This document shows, one piece after another, positions 9,948 through 22,549 of a stretch of 64,000 nt of DNA. The notes under the pieces were generated by a model. That model had not been told where the DNA came from. It made no database searches and saw only the letters and a list, made by a program, of their open reading frames with translations. The stretch is from contig NC_060060.1 of NCBI RefSeq assembly GCF_020283565.1, positions 66,697,257 to 66,761,256 on the forward strand, written 5' to 3'. The stretch's first letter is position 1. Each line of letters begins with the position of its first letter. Source of the stretch: Trifolium pratense. Lineage: Eukaryota; Streptophyta; Magnoliopsida; Fabales; Fabaceae. The position numbers were made by a program, and so were the translations under genes.

Positions 9948-11045
9948 ATGCAAAAAGTTAATTTTTGCAAAAAAGATCGTACTTTGACGGATATAATGCA
10001 AGAGAAACGATTCCCGTTTGGAGGGAAGGTTGTCGTGTTGGGTGGAGATTTCCGCCAAATACTCCCAGTTATACCTAAGGGAACAAGGCATGAAATTGTT
10101 CACTCCGCAATAAATTCTTCCCATCTCTGGTCTTATTGTGAAGTTCTGACGTTGACAACTAATATGAGACTTCTGTCAGGATGTGCAGATTCCGATATTG
10201 ACAAGAGAAAGGATTTTTCGGAATGGATATTGGGAGTTGGTGACGGAAGTGTCGGACATGCAGACGATGAGTATATTGCGGTCCAAATTCCACAAGATTT
10301 GTTGATTGATGGTGGTGCTGATTCTCTTGCAGCTATTGTTCAAAGCACGTACCCGGATTTGGTTAAAAATATGAATGATTCATCATTTTTTCATCAAAGG
10401 GCAATTCTAGCTCCAACGAATTCAGTTGTTAGTAGTATAAATGAATACATTCTAGATGTGATACCAAGTGAGGAAAAAGTATATCTCAGTTATGATTCTC
10501 CATGTAACTAGAATTCTTTTGTTGATGTCCCTGACAATGTACACACTCCTGAGTTCTTGAATACTATTGTTTCTTCCGGCATTCCAAATCATAAAATAAG
10601 GCTCAAAATTGGTGTCCCAATTATGCTCATGAGAAATATGGACCAATCATCCGGGATGTGCAATGGCACGAGGTTAATAGTCACAAAGATGGGAACCTAC
10701 GTTATTGAAGGACTAATTATATCGGGTAGTCATATCGGTGAAAGAGTGTTCATTCCGAGATTGTCGTTGATTCCTTCAGATAAGAGGCTTCCTTTCAGAT
10801 TTCAGCGCCGACAATTTCCAATCAATGTTTGTTTCGCCATGACAATTAACAAAAGTCAAGGCCAGTCTCTTAATCATGTTGGGGTTTATCTTTCTCAGCC
10901 AATCTTTTCCCACGGCCAGTTATACGTCGCTTTGTCTAGGGTAACTTCAGATAAGGGTTTGAAGGTGTTAGTGGCTAATCAATCAGGTGAAAATCCAGAT
11001 TTAGCTCGGAATGTGGTTTACAAGGAAGTGTTTCGAAATATATAA
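9948..11045 (+). pseudogene. Helitron Pif1-type helicase, C-terminal part, one stop
   Basis: The reading contains the Pif1/Helitron helicase motifs GGDFRQILPV (residues 32-41), a TTNMRL block, APTN, then after a TAG at 10509-10511 the same frame continues with RLKIGVPIMLMRN, CFAMTINKSQGQ and GQLYVALSRV near the C-terminus. Walker A and the DE box of motif II lie upstream in the family and are absent here, as is the HUH Rep nuclease. The protein normally unwinds DNA during rolling-circle transposition. This copy is truncated at the 5' side and broken by a single stop. The start at 9948 is arbitrary. It is the most 5' recognisable piece of the Helitron unit. Confidence 0.85.
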
Positions 11046-11861
11046 TGTTAAGTATATTTTGTGTAACATATGGTTATTCTTAATTTACATTTCGCATAAT
11101 TTATTCAATAAACATTATAATTATTCGTTTATTTGATCCCGCGTGATCTATTGTTTTTTTTTTGCGTGTCGTTGTCTCCTCGCTTAATTATCGGTTCTAA
11201 TTGCTATAATTTTGATATGATTGCTTTATTTTATACCCACCAAATATATTTGCTCATCAACGTTAGTCGTGATATTAGGCTATAGTGTTATTATGCGTAT
11301 AAACATATGAAATAGATAGTTATTCCTAATTTACGTTTCACATGATTTATTCAATAAACATTACAAATATTCGTTTATTTTATGCCGCGTGATCTATTAT
11401 TTCTTTGCGTGTCATTGTCTCCTCAATTAATTATCAGTTCTAATTGGTATAATTTTGTTATAGCCGATTTATTTTATGTCCAACAAATATATTTGCTCAT
11501 CATCATTATTTTTTGGTAGAGTGTACTTGTGGATTTAGTTGTGATATTATACTAGCCAAGTGGACTGCATGCAACTTTTTTATGCCTTCAACTGCATACA
11601 AACCTATCACCTCCTACAAGTATACTTTACGGCTACCTCCATTGTGCAGTTTTAGTTTCCCAAAGAAAAGAACCAATTCCAACGCTCTGTAATCATTGCA
11701 ATGGATGTGAATTCATTGAAACCGTGTAAACTTGATCCTTGCTATTCCATCACACCCATCAATGCTATATTATATCGTTTTCCCATACCCCTCCACACCA
11801 ATCGCCGATTCCATCTCTTTCTCTCTATCCGTTCACTAACCCTTTCAACATCGTCCAAATC
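11046..11861. repeat. Spacer with a diverged tandem duplication of about 240 bp
   Basis: Sequence at about 11070-11280 recurs at about 11315-11515, with shared words such as GATTTATTCAATAAACATTA, GCGTGATCTATT and ATATATTTGCTCATCA. No ORF is supported. The last 250 bases are the leader region of the next gene, with CT-rich sequence before the ATG. Confidence 0.7.
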
Positions 11862-14138
11862 ATGTCCAATCTTCCAGATATTGCTCAGGCGTTCGCTACC
11901 TATGTGTCTGGTGTATGCGATGGTGGCGGTGAGAGTAGCAGGGGTGCTTCGCAACACTCGGATCGTGGTGCTTTTGAAGGTATATAATATATTTTCCTTT
12001 CTTAATGATTCCTGATTTTTTGCTGGTCAATAGTTTCCATTTTACTTATTATCATCATCCTATTTTAGGTTTTATGATTTGTAACTAGGTAAAACGATTT
12101 GAATCGTATGAAGATTATCCTATCTTGCATGTCTTCGTTCCATTGTGTTCCTATTTGTACTGATTCCTGGTTTTGCTGGTCAATCATGTTGATTGTGCTT
12201 ATTATCATCGTTTGTGTCCTATCATCTTTTGAATGTTTGTTTTGCAAATTGATGTTCATTTTATGTCCTTCTGGTTTGCATTCAGTCATTTTGTTCGCTT
12301 AAATCCTGTTCAAGTTATTGCATTAATGTCATCGTGATTATTTTACACTTGACTTGATTATCCTTATCAACTATTTGGATTCATAATTGGTGTCTTCTGA
12401 AAGCTTTGTTCTCCAAATTTTCCCTATACCTGAGATGTATTCATAGACTTTAGACTTTAGGAAAGTGACCACTGTCCACTTATATATCTTAACATTTAAG
12501 ACCATAGGATCCGTCTGTTAACCAAACTCACTAAGTTAATAATGCTGATCAAAGTAGTTTATTTGGTACCACCACTACACTTAATAAAGAGAGCATAATG
12601 TGTGAACATTAGTTTTGTTGGTCAATAATGTTGATTGTGCTTACTACCATTGTTTGTGTGATATCCTCTTTTGAATGTTTGTTCTGCAGATTGATGTTCA
12701 TTTTATGTTCTTCTGGTTTGCATTCATTCATTTTTTCATTTGAATTCTGTTCAAGTTATTGCCTTAATAACCACATGATTATTTGATCCTTGATTTTATT
12801 ATCCTTATAAACGATTTGGATTATATCTTTTATCATTCTCATGGTTTACACTTGGTATGATTGTTTTGTTGGATTGTTTTGTTGTTTCTTATACATCTTA
12901 TGTTTCAAAGAATTTGCATTTGAATGTTTGTTATACATAACTCTTGTATGTTGTGCAGTTATGACACACCGGTATGATAAGCTTCATGCCGATGTGAGAT
13001 CTAATGCTATGATGACCAAAACATGCTATATGGAGTATGATCCAATGAATGTGAGTGTGTTATCTTTTATCTTTATTGTTGTTTTGTTCTTCATTGTTCC
13101 TCTACCCATTGTTGTGTTCATTGTGCAGAGTCGAGGAGTACTACCAAGGATTTATGCCCGCTGTATTGGACCTGTGATTGGCAACACTGTGATTTTGCAG
13201 GACACTAACCTCAACCAAATTCAGGTTGTTGTTGAAAGGGATAAGTTGGGAATCTATTTCACTCATGGCTGGTCTCGCTTGCGAGATTTCTACAAAATCA
13301 GTGCTGGTGCTTGGGTTGTCCTTACATTCGTTAATCCTTTCCTTTTCCATATCAAACTTATAAATATCACTGGAGTCCCCATCACTTGCCCTCTCACTAA
13401 TCCTCCCTATAAGCTCATGTTAGAAGAAGGTTTTCAGACAGGTACTTGGGATGCACCTACACCCTTCTTCGTAATGCCAAAGGTCTACTCACATAGGCTT
13501 GAAAAAACATTGACTGTTGCTGATGTCACAAGTGGGAATCTGGTATGTCTTTATTTGGATGCTATTTTGTTTGGTCTATTCTCCTTGGCATGTATGGCTA
13601 TGTTGGTTTTTGGTTATACGTTTATTCACTAAAGTTCATATAAATGGCAAAGTTGACTGCTTCCTTGAATATCATGTGCTATCCTAATTTTGTATTCCAA
13701 TTAGGTTGTACATGTATGATCTTACTTGCCTTTTCTCTTTGCCATGTTATTACTTGGTTATGTTTATGAACTAATTATTGACTAATTGTTCAACAGACTC
13801 TTTTATGGGGTGGCTTTTGCAAAGATGCACTTCCTGATGAGCAGTCTCAGCTGACATTGATTGATTGGATTGGGAACACTTGGAAAGAGTGCCATCTTCG
13901 GTTTGATGACGGTACAAAGACCACTTGCAAAATATCTGGACAGTGGAGTGACATATGTAAGATCCATCATCTTGCTGACGGTGTGGTCGTCAAATTCGGT
14001 GTCACCGAGGCTTCCAACAACAAGGTCATATACTTTAAGCTCTCTCCTTTCATTGGCGTGCGAACAACCCTACATGCTCCTTCCAAATCCGGCGACAGAA
14101 AGTTCATCCATCAAACTCAGCATTATTTTATGCTTTAG
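11862..14138 (+). CDS. B3-like DNA-binding protein, Helitron cargo, four exons
   Basis: Predicted exons 11862-11979, 12959-13050, 13129-13542 and 13797-14138 all have GT/AG borders and join in frame to give 321 residues. Residues 1-39 are a Ser/Gly-rich leader starting MSN. From about residue 71 a B3-type pseudobarrel is visible: LPRIYARC, IQVVVE, YFTHGWSRLRDFY and GAWVVLTFV. Exon 4 adds a second B3-like unit (TLIDWIGNTWKECHL, CKISGQWSDIC, FKLSPF). B3 proteins bind DNA in the nucleus. Specificity here is unknown. No stops or frameshifts are seen, and a paralogue with the same exon layout lies at 15700-26391. Fold assignment rests on motif pattern. A different pseudobarrel or OB-type fold is possible. 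Confidence 0.7.
12160..12800 (+). repeat. Duplicated segment inside intron 1 of the first B3-like gene
   Basis: About 180 bases at 12170-12350 recur with changes at 12616-12795 (shared GTTGATTGTGCTTA, GATGTTCATTTTATG and CTGTTCAAGTTATTGC). The copies are diverged, so the duplication is old. Confidence 0.65.
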
Positions 14139-15448
14139 AGTCCCCATTGACTAACTTTGGACCATATTTGCTTTGCTTTTTTTTGGCTTTTGTGGTGTAA
14201 TAACATTATAACTGTCTTGCTCTACATCGTTATAACTTTTGCGATGTATTATTTTGTACTCACCTTGAATATCGTTGTAGTTTGAATGCTTCCCCTGAAC
14301 AATTGCTTTTTATAATATCAATCTATTTATATATCTAGCTGTTGTGTCAATATATCTACAATATGTCATTGATAAACCAATGCAACTATTGCATTGTGTA
14401 TGCTGAAAATTTGATCTAATCAGGGGAACTCTCATCATTTTTCTTGATGTTTGTTTGAAGCTTAGCTCAGCTGAGTCTGTTGGACTGGGCTTTGGCTTAT
14501 ATTTTGGTTATTCTTACGCATTTGTTGCACTTTGTAACGCCATGTGTTCATAAGGGTTAGGGGATGGAATGGATAGTGTACAGTAACTTGAAGATGTTAC
14601 TAGACGCAAATGCATAGGGCCTGATATAGTTTATCATGTTATTAGATAACATTATGAATGCTCATATACAAGTTATATTGAGTTAAACTCTGAATTTGGA
14701 TTACTTGCTGATAATGCTATGCATATTGTACATTATATAGTATAATTCTTGCTCTCAATGATGATCTCTTGATTAAAAAAAAGCAAACCACTATAGAATA
14801 GTAATTCATGATATCATGTCATTCCTTAACTCTTCCATTAATCTAGAATCTTATGTCCACTTAAAATGCTTATTATTTTGGAATTTTATAATTGATGTGC
14901 ATATGAATGTTTGTTTGTTTCATCTTATTACTCACATTCTAATTGCCCAATTGCTTCCTTAGACCACGAGTATTACACTATTGGCTAAGATAACTTTGTC
15001 ATGAAAACATATTTTATTTCCAATCAACTTACATATATTGCCATCCAATGGAAGGACTTTGATAGACTTTGCATCATCATAGTGATTCCTCCTATGTTGA
15101 CCCTATAAAAATAGATATCATTGATGCATTTGCTATTTCCCAAAAAACATAGCTTTGATTCCTTGCACTACAAGTAACCACAAGTCAAATGTTTGTTCCT
15201 ATCAATTTGTATAAATTACCACCCAATAGAAGGACTTTGAGAGACTTTGCATCATCATGGTAATTCCCCCTACATTGACCCTATAACAATAGTACCCATA
15301 TACCCAATTAGTTTTTTCCTTGCAATAGTACATACTATTCAAAACACTAAAGATGCATATTGTAATCATAAGGTGGTGTAAGTCTTTGGGAATGGACAAC
15401 TAGAAATTCATGGTGTATTGTATTCATCCACTTTTTATCTCTCTTCTT
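14139..15448. other. Spacer, no gene; local duplication at 15009-15300
   Basis: AT-rich sequence after the first B3-like gene. A block of about 100 bases at 15015-15115 is repeated at 15200-15300 (shared GAAGGACTTTGA and GACTTTGCATCATCAT). No ORF with a domain is visible. It may contain the decayed remains of another gene copy, since a leader exon follows without its own downstream exons. Confidence 0.55.
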
Positions 15449-15566
15449 ATGTCTAATATATCCGACCTTATGCGAGCTATTGGGACACCAAGCTGCCATA
15501 GCAATTCAGTTCACAGTGGTACTCTCCACATCAATGCACTGGATGGTGGTCATGGTTCTACACAAG
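15449..15566 (+). other. Orphan leader exon of the B3/OTU cargo family
   Basis: An ATG opens 39 codons plus one base, beginning MSNISDL and ending in front of a GT donor after ACACAAG. The length, phase and ...GGHGSTQ ending match the leader exons at 11862, 15700 and 26891. No body exons follow before the next leader exon at 15700, so this is either a duplicated first exon or an alternative first exon of the second B3-like gene. Confidence 0.6.
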
Positions 15567-16034
15567 GTTTTTCAACTATTGTCCTCTTATATATGTATTC
15601 TTTTGATCCTGATAATGGATATAATTGATTATAAGAGCATAGCACTCAAAAACTCAACTGTATTCCATAACTTTCATTGCAGTCCATTTTACACAAACTA
15701 TGTCTAATACAACAAACCATTTACAATTTGTAGAAACTCGAAGCCACGATAGCAATACACTTCATGGTAGTGCTTCCCAACTTATTTTGGATAATGGTGG
15801 TGTCTCCCAACGATCTGATCCTGGTGGTGGTTCTTGTAACGACCCATTTTTCGTATTCGTATATTTTATTAAATGTTATTTTATTTATTAATTGGCTTTT
15901 ATTATTTTAGTGAGCGGCGAATAATTATTTAGCCGAGCGTAAGTTATTAGACGCGAGAACCTTTGTTTTGGGCTTAATGGGCGTGAGAGGCAATGGGCCT
16001 AAGCCATTTGGGCTTGGTTCATGACAATGGAAAG

Positions 16035-16044
16035 TAGTATAAGT
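16035..16044 (+). promoter_or_regulatory. Probable LTR TATA box
   Basis: AGTATAAGTA lies about 200 bases into the LTR in AT-poor surroundings, a plausible U3 promoter. A second identical copy is in the 3' LTR near 22765. The start site is not visible directly. Confidence 0.4.
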
Positions 16045-16612
16045 AGCAAGTCAAACACATGAATAGTATCACAATTCATTTCTTTGAGTTTTGAGTGAGT
16101 AAGAGCAAGAGCAAAGCTAAGCTAGGGTTTTGGCTAGGAGAATCACGAGCAAGAGAGGAGAGGAAAGGCTTGGATCATCATCTTTGCTTAAGGTAAGAGA
16201 TTAGAATTCATGATTCTTGAGTGGCAAGGAGAGGGGAGATTGTCTATGTCTCCATTCCCGAACTCTCCCACTCAATTTCTTTTAGACTTTTGATTAAGCT
16301 TTTGTATGTGAGTGTGATGTTCTTCATCATCACTTTGTATGTGTTAATCACTAGCTTGATTTCATGAAAAATATGCATGTGTTTGGATCATGTTGAAAAA
16401 GTTTATGAAAGTTGCTTAAAACCCAAGAAATTGGCATGATTTTGATTGTTTGAGGTATTTGGATGTTTGGAAGGGATGATCAATGTTCCTTGATACCATA
16501 TATGCTTGAAATAGCTGTTTATAAGAATTTATAACATGTTTGAATGAATTTTTGAGTTGATTCAATGTTAAACCGCCTTATTGAAACTCAAGAACAGATA
16601 TTTTTCTGGTAT

Positions 16613-16829
16613 AGTTCGCTAAGCGACCAGGAGTTCGCTGTAGCGAACATGTTCGCTGAAGCTCGCCAATGCTCGCCATGAGCAGGTGATCCCCTGGTGA
16701 TGTTCGCGTAGGCTCGCTAAGCCTTCGCTCAGCGAATAGTTCGCTGAAGCTCGCCAATGCTCGCCATGAGCAGGTGACTTCCTGGTGAGGTTCGCCATGT
16801 CTCGCTGAGGCTTCGCTTAGCGAAGGCCT
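16613..16829 (+). repeat. TTCGC/GCGAA-rich array inside the LTR
   Basis: About 215 bases are packed with TTCGCT, AGCGAA and CTCGCC words, many in inverted pairs such as TTCGCTGTAGCGAA. A unit of about 55 bases starting GTTCGCTGAAGCTCGCC occurs twice (about 16660 and 16739). The 3' LTR has an identical copy (23343-23559). In the solo LTR (41335-41490) the same position has a differently arranged array, while flanking LTR sequence is conserved. Confidence 0.85.
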
Positions 16830-18086
16830 CTGTGACAGCAATTTTTGTTGATGTTTGTAAGTGTGATTAGGCACTTGTAACATGGTTTAAGAGTATCCTT
16901 ACATGATTGTTGATACATGTTGATACTGTTAATGCTTATTGTTAATCGTTATATGATTGATAAACGTGTATGCAATAAGTTGTAGCTTAAAGTGAGCAAT
17001 GTGATGTTTTGGCATTAATTTGTAATGTTAAGTGAATGTGTTAGGATTGTGTTCCCGCATTCATAAAAGAGTAGCTTCGAGCTAGAGAATATCATATGGT
17101 TGATATGTGTATGCATACATGCATTCATGATTGTATGTGAACATTGGAAACTTGGGTTCCAATAACGAAAATGGATTATGTGTCCATAATGAAGTCGAGG
17201 ATCGGATTAGATGAATCCATGAGTCCGGAGTTGCTATCCAACAGGATATAAAACTGTGTTGGCTTATCCAAGGGAGATAAGATGGTTCGGTAAGTTCCGA
17301 CATATCCAGCAAGATATAAAACTGTTCTTGGTCCACCGTTGGTGAGACACCTTGGTACCACATGCATTTAGTTATGTCTAGGGATGGCATGACAGTGAAT
17401 TAATTGGCATTAGATACCTTAGGGTAAATGCGCATATATTTGATAAATGGTATGTGACATTATTTGGTTGAATTGTGTTGAACTTTATTAATTGATAATT
17501 GTTTAGTGCGATGTTTTGGCGTGAGTTAGAATATGTATGATGTAGTTCGAAAGTGTAAGACCTTTCTTATACTCGTATGATATGCGGTTATGTTTTCTAA
17601 CTCTCTGCTTTGTGTTATTTGCTGGACCTTTGGGGGTTTAGATATTCAGGCTGAGGGCTGTGCCGACGTTTAGACTGCTGTTTTAGCTTGGTGTTGAAGT
17701 ACCTTTTGGTGAGGAGACTTAGCATAGATTTCTCCTTTTAGTGCTAGCTTTTGGCTAGAGTTTGTAAATAGTAAATGCTCTGGTAATGTAACATCGAGTC
17801 GGGGGTTACGCTTGGATTTCATCGTATATCGGTGTTACCTTTTTGATATGCTAGTTCTTGTATAAGTGACATCCTTAGGGATGAATATGGCTTATGTATA
17901 TATATATATGTATATATATGTATGCTTGGTGTGATTGAATCCGCTGTTGCTTTTCATGTTAAACTTCATGACGCTCTGTGTGTATGCTTGTGTTTTAATT
18001 ACCGCGTGGCACTCTGCCTTTACACTTGTTGAAAAGTTTTTAAAATTACGTTTTTAAGGGTAGTATGGGTTAGGGTGTTACAATAG

Positions 18087-18098
18087 TGGTATCAGAGC
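18087..18098 (+). other. Primer binding site (initiator tRNA-Met)
   Basis: TGGTATCAGAGC begins four bases after the 5' LTR and is the complement of the plant initiator tRNA-Met 3' end. It primes minus-strand synthesis. Confidence 0.9.
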
Positions 18099-18186
18099 AG
18101 GTCGGTTCGTGTGAACCAATTAGGACTTTTCTTTTCCCCGTATGAGCATGTGTAGGGAACACTGTTAGTACTTCTAACGTCTAGTT

Positions 18187-21100
18187 GTGATTCGTTCAGG
18201 AATCATGGCTGCTGCAAGAACGAATGCCCAGATTGCGGAGGCTTTGGCCGCACTCACCAACATAGTGGTTAGAGATCATCAACCTGGAAGAGAGGTAGAG
18301 ATGAGGTTGGAACGGTTCATGAAGCAGAAACCGCCAACATTTACCGGAGGTTACAACCCGGATGGAGCTCACAAGTGGCTGGAGGAACTTGAAATAATTT
18401 TTGAAGCAATGGATTGTTCCGAGGAAGGGAAGACAACCCTTGGGACATATGTGTTGCGTGAGGAAGCGAACGTGTGGTGGAAGAACGCCAAGTTGAGGCT
18501 AGGACCCGGTGGTATGGCTATACCATGGGCAATGTTTAAAAGAGAATTTTTGGTTAAGTATTTTCCTGTTGATGTGAAGAACAAGAAAGTGGTGGAATTC
18601 ATGGAGTTGAAACAGGGAAATATGACGGTAGCTGACTATGCCGTCAAGTTCGAGACTTTGTGTGCTTTTAGTCCGCATTACAACACTTTGGAAGCGGAGA
18701 ACGACAAGTGCGTGAAGTTTGAAAGTGGTCTACGTCCAGACATTAAACATATGATTGGATTTTCACAGATAAGGGATTTTGCGACCCTTGTGAACAAGAG
18801 TAGGATCTGTGATGAAGATGGTAGGGCAAAGGTGAACTACTACAAAGCTGTGAATGACCGAAAAGGGAAAGGACAAGAGCGCGGAAAACCTTATGACAAC
18901 CGCGGTAAAGGGAATACAAGTGGTGGTAAGAAGCCGGTGAATGGGAATTGTTACAACTGTGGAGAACGGGGTCATATGTCTTATGATTGCCCGAAGAAGG
19001 GAGATAGGTGTAAGAATTGTGGAAAGCTGGGCCACAAGACCGAGGCTTGCAGAGTAAAAGTGGTATGTTTCAATTGTGGTGAAGAAGGCCACAAGAGTCC
19101 GACTTGTAAGAAGCCCAAGAAGGTGATGGGCAAGGTGTTTGCTTTGAGTGGAGAGGATGCTAGCCTAGAGGACAATCTCATTAGAGGTACGTGTTTCATC
19201 TATGACACTCCTTTAATTGTGATTATAGATACGGGAGCGACGCATTCTTTTATTTCTTTGGATTGTGCGAAGCGTCTTAGTATTCCTTTAACGGATATGA
19301 CGGGTAGGATGGAAATAGAAACTCCTGCTAATGGTTCAGTGATTACCCGACAAGTATGTCGTAATTGCCCCGTAACCATTTTTGGTAGGCACTTTGGTAT
19401 GGATTTAGTGTGTATTCCACTTAGTGGTATGGATGTAATTTTTGGTATGAATTGGTTAATCTTCAACCGAATTCATATCAACTGTCGTGAGAAGGCCGTT
19501 GTTTTTCCGAAGCCGGAGGAGAACTTGCATTTGATGAGCGGGAAGGAAGTATCGGAAGCGTTGAAAGAACATGCCGAGATGTTCATGATGTTTGCATCAT
19601 TGAAACTCGAAGGAGGAGTTAAGATAGAAGAGTTACCGATCGTTTGTGAATTCCCAGATGTGTTTCCGGATGATATATCTGACGTGCCTCCAAAGCGAGA
19701 GGTAGAGTTTTCTATCGACCTAGTACCTGGAACTAGTCCGATATCGATGGCGCCGTATCGAATGTCAGCGTCAGAGTTGAATGAATTGAAGAAGCAACTT
19801 GAAGAGCTGCTTGAGAAGAGGTTTGTTCGACCGAGTGTTTCGCCATGGGGAGCGCCGGTATTGCTTGTGAAGAAGAAAGATGGAAGCATGAGATTATGTA
19901 TAGACTATCGTCAGTTGAACAAAGTGACGATCAAGAATAAATATCCACTTCCAAGAATAGATTATTTGATGGATCAACTAGTTGGAGCTTGCGTGTTTAG
20001 TAAGATCGATTTGAGATCTGGATACCATCAGATTAGAGTGAAGACGGAAGACATACCTAAGACTGCATTCAGGACGAGGTATGTGCACTACGAGTATTCA
20101 GTTATGCCGTTTGGTGTGACCAATGCACCCGGAGTTTTCATGGAGTATATGAACCGAATTTTCCATTCATTTTTGGATAGATTCGTGGTGGTGTTCATCG
20201 ACGACATTTTGATTTACTCAAAATCCGAGGAAGAGCACGAAGAGCACTTGAGGATTGTTTTGCAAGTCTTGAAGGAGAAGAAGTTGTATGCCAAGTTGTC
20301 GAAGTGTGAATTTTGGATGAAAGAGGTGAGTTTCCTAGGGCATATAATTTCAAGTGGAGGAATCGCGGTAGATCCTGCGAAGGTTGACGCTGTGTCACAG
20401 TGGGGAACGCCGGAATCTGTTTCAGAGATTAGAAGTTTCCTTGGTTTAGCCGGTTATTATAGAAGATTCGTCGAAGGTTTTTCGAAGTTGGCTTTGCCGT
20501 TAACCAAGTTGACGAGGAAAGATCAAGCGTTTGTTTGGGATGGTATTTGTGAGAAGAGTTTCCAAGAGCTCAAGAGAAGATTGACTACTGCACCCGTGTT
20601 GATTTTACCTGATGCCAAAGAGTCGTTCGTCGTGTATTGCGATGCTTCGAAGTTAGGACTTGGCGGAGTGCTTATGCAAGGGGGTAATGTGGTAGCATAT
20701 GCTTCAAGGCAACTGAAGGTTCACGAGAGGAACTATCCAACGCATGATTTGGAGTTAGCCGCAGTGGTGCTTGCTTTGAAAGTGTGGAGACACTACTTGT
20801 ATGGATCGAGGTTCGAAGTGTTTAGTGATCACAAGAGTCTGAAATACTTATTCGACCAGAAGGAGTTGAATATGAGGCAACGAAGATGGCTCGAATTCTT
20901 AAAGGACTACGATTTTGAATTGAGTTATCACCCCGGAAAAGCCAATGTGGTGGCCGATGCATTAAGTAGGAAAACTTTGCATATGTCATCATTGATGGTG
21001 AGAGAGTTAGAGTTGATTGAAGAATTCCGAGACTTGAGTCTTGTGTGTGAGGTTACTTCTTCAAGTGTGAAGCTTGGAATGTTAAGATTGACGAATCCTT

Positions 21101-22449
21101 TTCTTGAAGATATTAAAGAACGTCAGAAATCGGATAAGAAATTGATGGAGAAGATGGTACTCATCAATGAAGGCAAGGAGACCAATATCAAGATTGACGA
21201 AGGTGGAGTCATGAGATTTCACGGAAGAGTTTGTGTACCGGATGTACCCGAATTAAAGAGAATGATCATGGAAGAAGGTCACAGAAGTGGTTTGAGTATT
21301 CATCCTGGAGTAACCAAGATGTATCAGGATTTGAGGAAGTTATTTTGGTGGCCGGGAATGAAGAGGCAAATTTCTGAATTTGTTTATTCCTGCTTAACTT
21401 GTCAGAAATCGAAGATCGAACATCAGAAGCCGTTTGGTTTGTTACAACCAATGTTTATACCAGAATGGAAATGGGATAGCATTGCAATGGATTTTGTGGG
21501 AGGTTTACCGAAGACCAAGAAAGGTAACGAGGTGATTTGGGTAGTGGTAGATCGTCTGACGAAGTGTGCTCACTTCATTGCTATCAGGAAAGGTACTTTG
21601 GTGCCTAAGTTGGCCGAGATTTATGTGGAGCAGATTGTGAAGCTACATGGTATTCCAACAAGTATTATTTCGGATAGAGATCCGAGATTTACTTCTAGAT
21701 TTTGGGAAAGCTTGCAAGAAGCTTTAGGAACGAAGTTGAGGTTGAGTTCAGCTTATCATCCTCAGACAGATGGTCAGTCGGAGAGGACGATACAATCCTT
21801 AGAGGATTTGTTGAGGGCTTGTGTTTTGGAGCAAAACGTGAATTGGGATTCTTGTTTGCCGTTGGTAGAGTTTACATACAACAACAGTTACCATTCTAGT
21901 ATCGGAATGGCACCGTTTGAGGCTTTGTATGGGAGAAGGTGTAGGACACCTCTGTGTTGGTATGAAACTGGAGAAGGTGCAATTCTTGGACCAGAGATTG
22001 TACAAGAAACAACAGAGAAGATTCGGATGATTCGTGAGAAGATGAAAGCGTCTCAGAGTCGACAGAAGAGTTATCATGATAAGAGGAGGAAGGACATTGA
22101 ATTCCAAGAAGGGGATCATGTATTCCTACGAGTTACATCGACTACTGGAGTAGGACGTGCGTTGAAGTCAAGGAAGTTGACATCGAGGTTTATTGGACCG
22201 TTTGAGATTTTGAAGCGAGTTGGGAAAGTTGCATATAGGATTGCATTACCGCCATCATTGGCGAATTTGCACGATGTTTTCCATGTATCACAGTTGCGCA
22301 AGTATGTGTCTGATCCGACACACGTGATTGAATCGGACGATGTTCAAGTGAGGGATGACTTGACCATCGAGACTGTGCCTTTGAGAATCGAAGGAAGAGA
22401 AGTGAAGAGGTTGAGAAACAAAGAGATTGCATCCGTGAAAGTCGTGTGA
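18187..22449 (+). CDS. Chromovirus Gag-Pol polyprotein, stop inside the chromodomain
   Basis: A single ORF of 1,420 codons, with an alternative Met at 18205. In order: Gag with three CCHC knuckles (about residues 255-311), aspartic protease DTGA (348-351), reverse transcriptase with FIDD (670-673), RNase H, and integrase with the HHCC zinc site followed by the MDF / SDRD / QSE acidic triad. The C-terminus enters a chromodomain-like segment and stops at TGA (22447-22449). The same frame stays open beyond the TGA with chromodomain-like residues up to the purine tract, so the stop looks like a single-base change that shortens the targeting domain. The product copies and integrates the element. 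All catalytic residues visible are kept. Confidence 0.92.
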   Translation: MIRSGIMAAARTNAQIAEALAALTNIVVRDHQPGREVEMRLERFMKQKPPTFTGGYNPDGAHKWLEELEIIFEAMDCSEEGKTTLGTYVLREEANVWWKNAKLRLGPGGMAIPWAMFKREFLVKYFPVDVKNKKVVEFMELKQGNMTVADYAVKFETLCAFSPHYNTLEAENDKCVKFESGLRPDIKHMIGFSQIRDFATLVNKSRICDEDGRAKVNYYKAVNDRKGKGQERGKPYDNRGKGNTSGGKKPVNGNCYNCGERGHMSYDCPKKGDRCKNCGKLGHKTEACRVKVVCFNCGEEGHKSPTCKKPKKVMGKVFALSGEDASLEDNLIRGTCFIYDTPLIVIIDTGATHSFISLDCAKRLSIPLTDMTGRMEIETPANGSVITRQVCRNCPVTIFGRHFGMDLVCIPLSGMDVIFGMNWLIFNRIHINCREKAVVFPKPEENLHLMSGKEVSEALKEHAEMFMMFASLKLEGGVKIEELPIVCEFPDVFPDDISDVPPKREVEFSIDLVPGTSPISMAPYRMSASELNELKKQLEELLEKRFVRPSVSPWGAPVLLVKKKDGSMRLCIDYRQLNKVTIKNKYPLPRIDYLMDQLVGACVFSKIDLRSGYHQIRVKTEDIPKTAFRTRYVHYEYSVMPFGVTNAPGVFMEYMNRIFHSFLDRFVVVFIDDILIYSKSEEEHEEHLRIVLQVLKEKKLYAKLSKCEFWMKEVSFLGHIISSGGIAVDPAKVDAVSQWGTPESVSEIRSFLGLAGYYRRFVEGFSKLALPLTKLTRKDQAFVWDGICEKSFQELKRRLTTAPVLILPDAKESFVVYCDASKLGLGGVLMQGGNVVAYASRQLKVHERNYPTHDLELAAVVLALKVWRHYLYGSRFEVFSDHKSLKYLFDQKELNMRQRRWLEFLKDYDFELSYHPGKANVVADALSRKTLHMSSLMVRELELIEEFRDLSLVCEVTSSSVKLGMLRLTNPFLEDIKERQKSDKKLMEKMVLINEGKETNIKIDEGGVMRFHGRVCVPDVPELKRMIMEEGHRSGLSIHPGVTKMYQDLRKLFWWPGMKRQISEFVYSCLTCQKSKIEHQKPFGLLQPMFIPEWKWDSIAMDFVGGLPKTKKGNEVIWVVVDRLTKCAHFIAIRKGTLVPKLAEIYVEQIVKLHGIPTSIISDRDPRFTSRFWESLQEALGTKLRLSSAYHPQTDGQSERTIQSLEDLLRACVLEQNVNWDSCLPLVEFTYNNSYHSSIGMAPFEALYGRRCRTPLCWYETGEGAILGPEIVQETTEKIRMIREKMKASQSRQKSYHDKRRKDIEFQEGDHVFLRVTSTTGVGRALKSRKLTSRFIGPFEILKRVGKVAYRIALPPSLANLHDVFHVSQLRKYVSDPTHVIESDDVQVRDDLTIETVPLRIEGREVKRLRNKEIASVKVV

Positions 22450-22549
22450 GGAGGACCGGCTGGAGAGAATGCAACGTGGGAGTTGGAAAGCAAGATGAGA
22501 GATTCTTATCCCAATCTGTTTCTAGGTATTTTCGAGGGCGAAATTCTTT

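Larger units (their letters stand above)
15835..18082 (+). repeat. 5' LTR of the Tekay/Del-like element
   Basis: The LTR begins TGTAACGACCC and ends GGGTGTTACA. It holds a TATA-like site (16038), a TTCGC-rich array (16613-16829) and two copies of GATATAAAACTGT (about 17245 and 17318) roughly 70 bases apart. Both LTRs carry an antisense ORF of 102 codons (17082-17390 here). Confidence 0.95.

Noticed and set aside
13141..13350. Minus-strand ORF inside the B3-like exon
   Set aside because: Shadow of the sense coding exon, which has matching splice sites and a paralogue.
16578..16883. 101-codon minus-strand ORF in the LTR
   Set aside because: It covers the TTCGC array in antisense and is open because of the repeat. 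The solo LTR does not preserve it.
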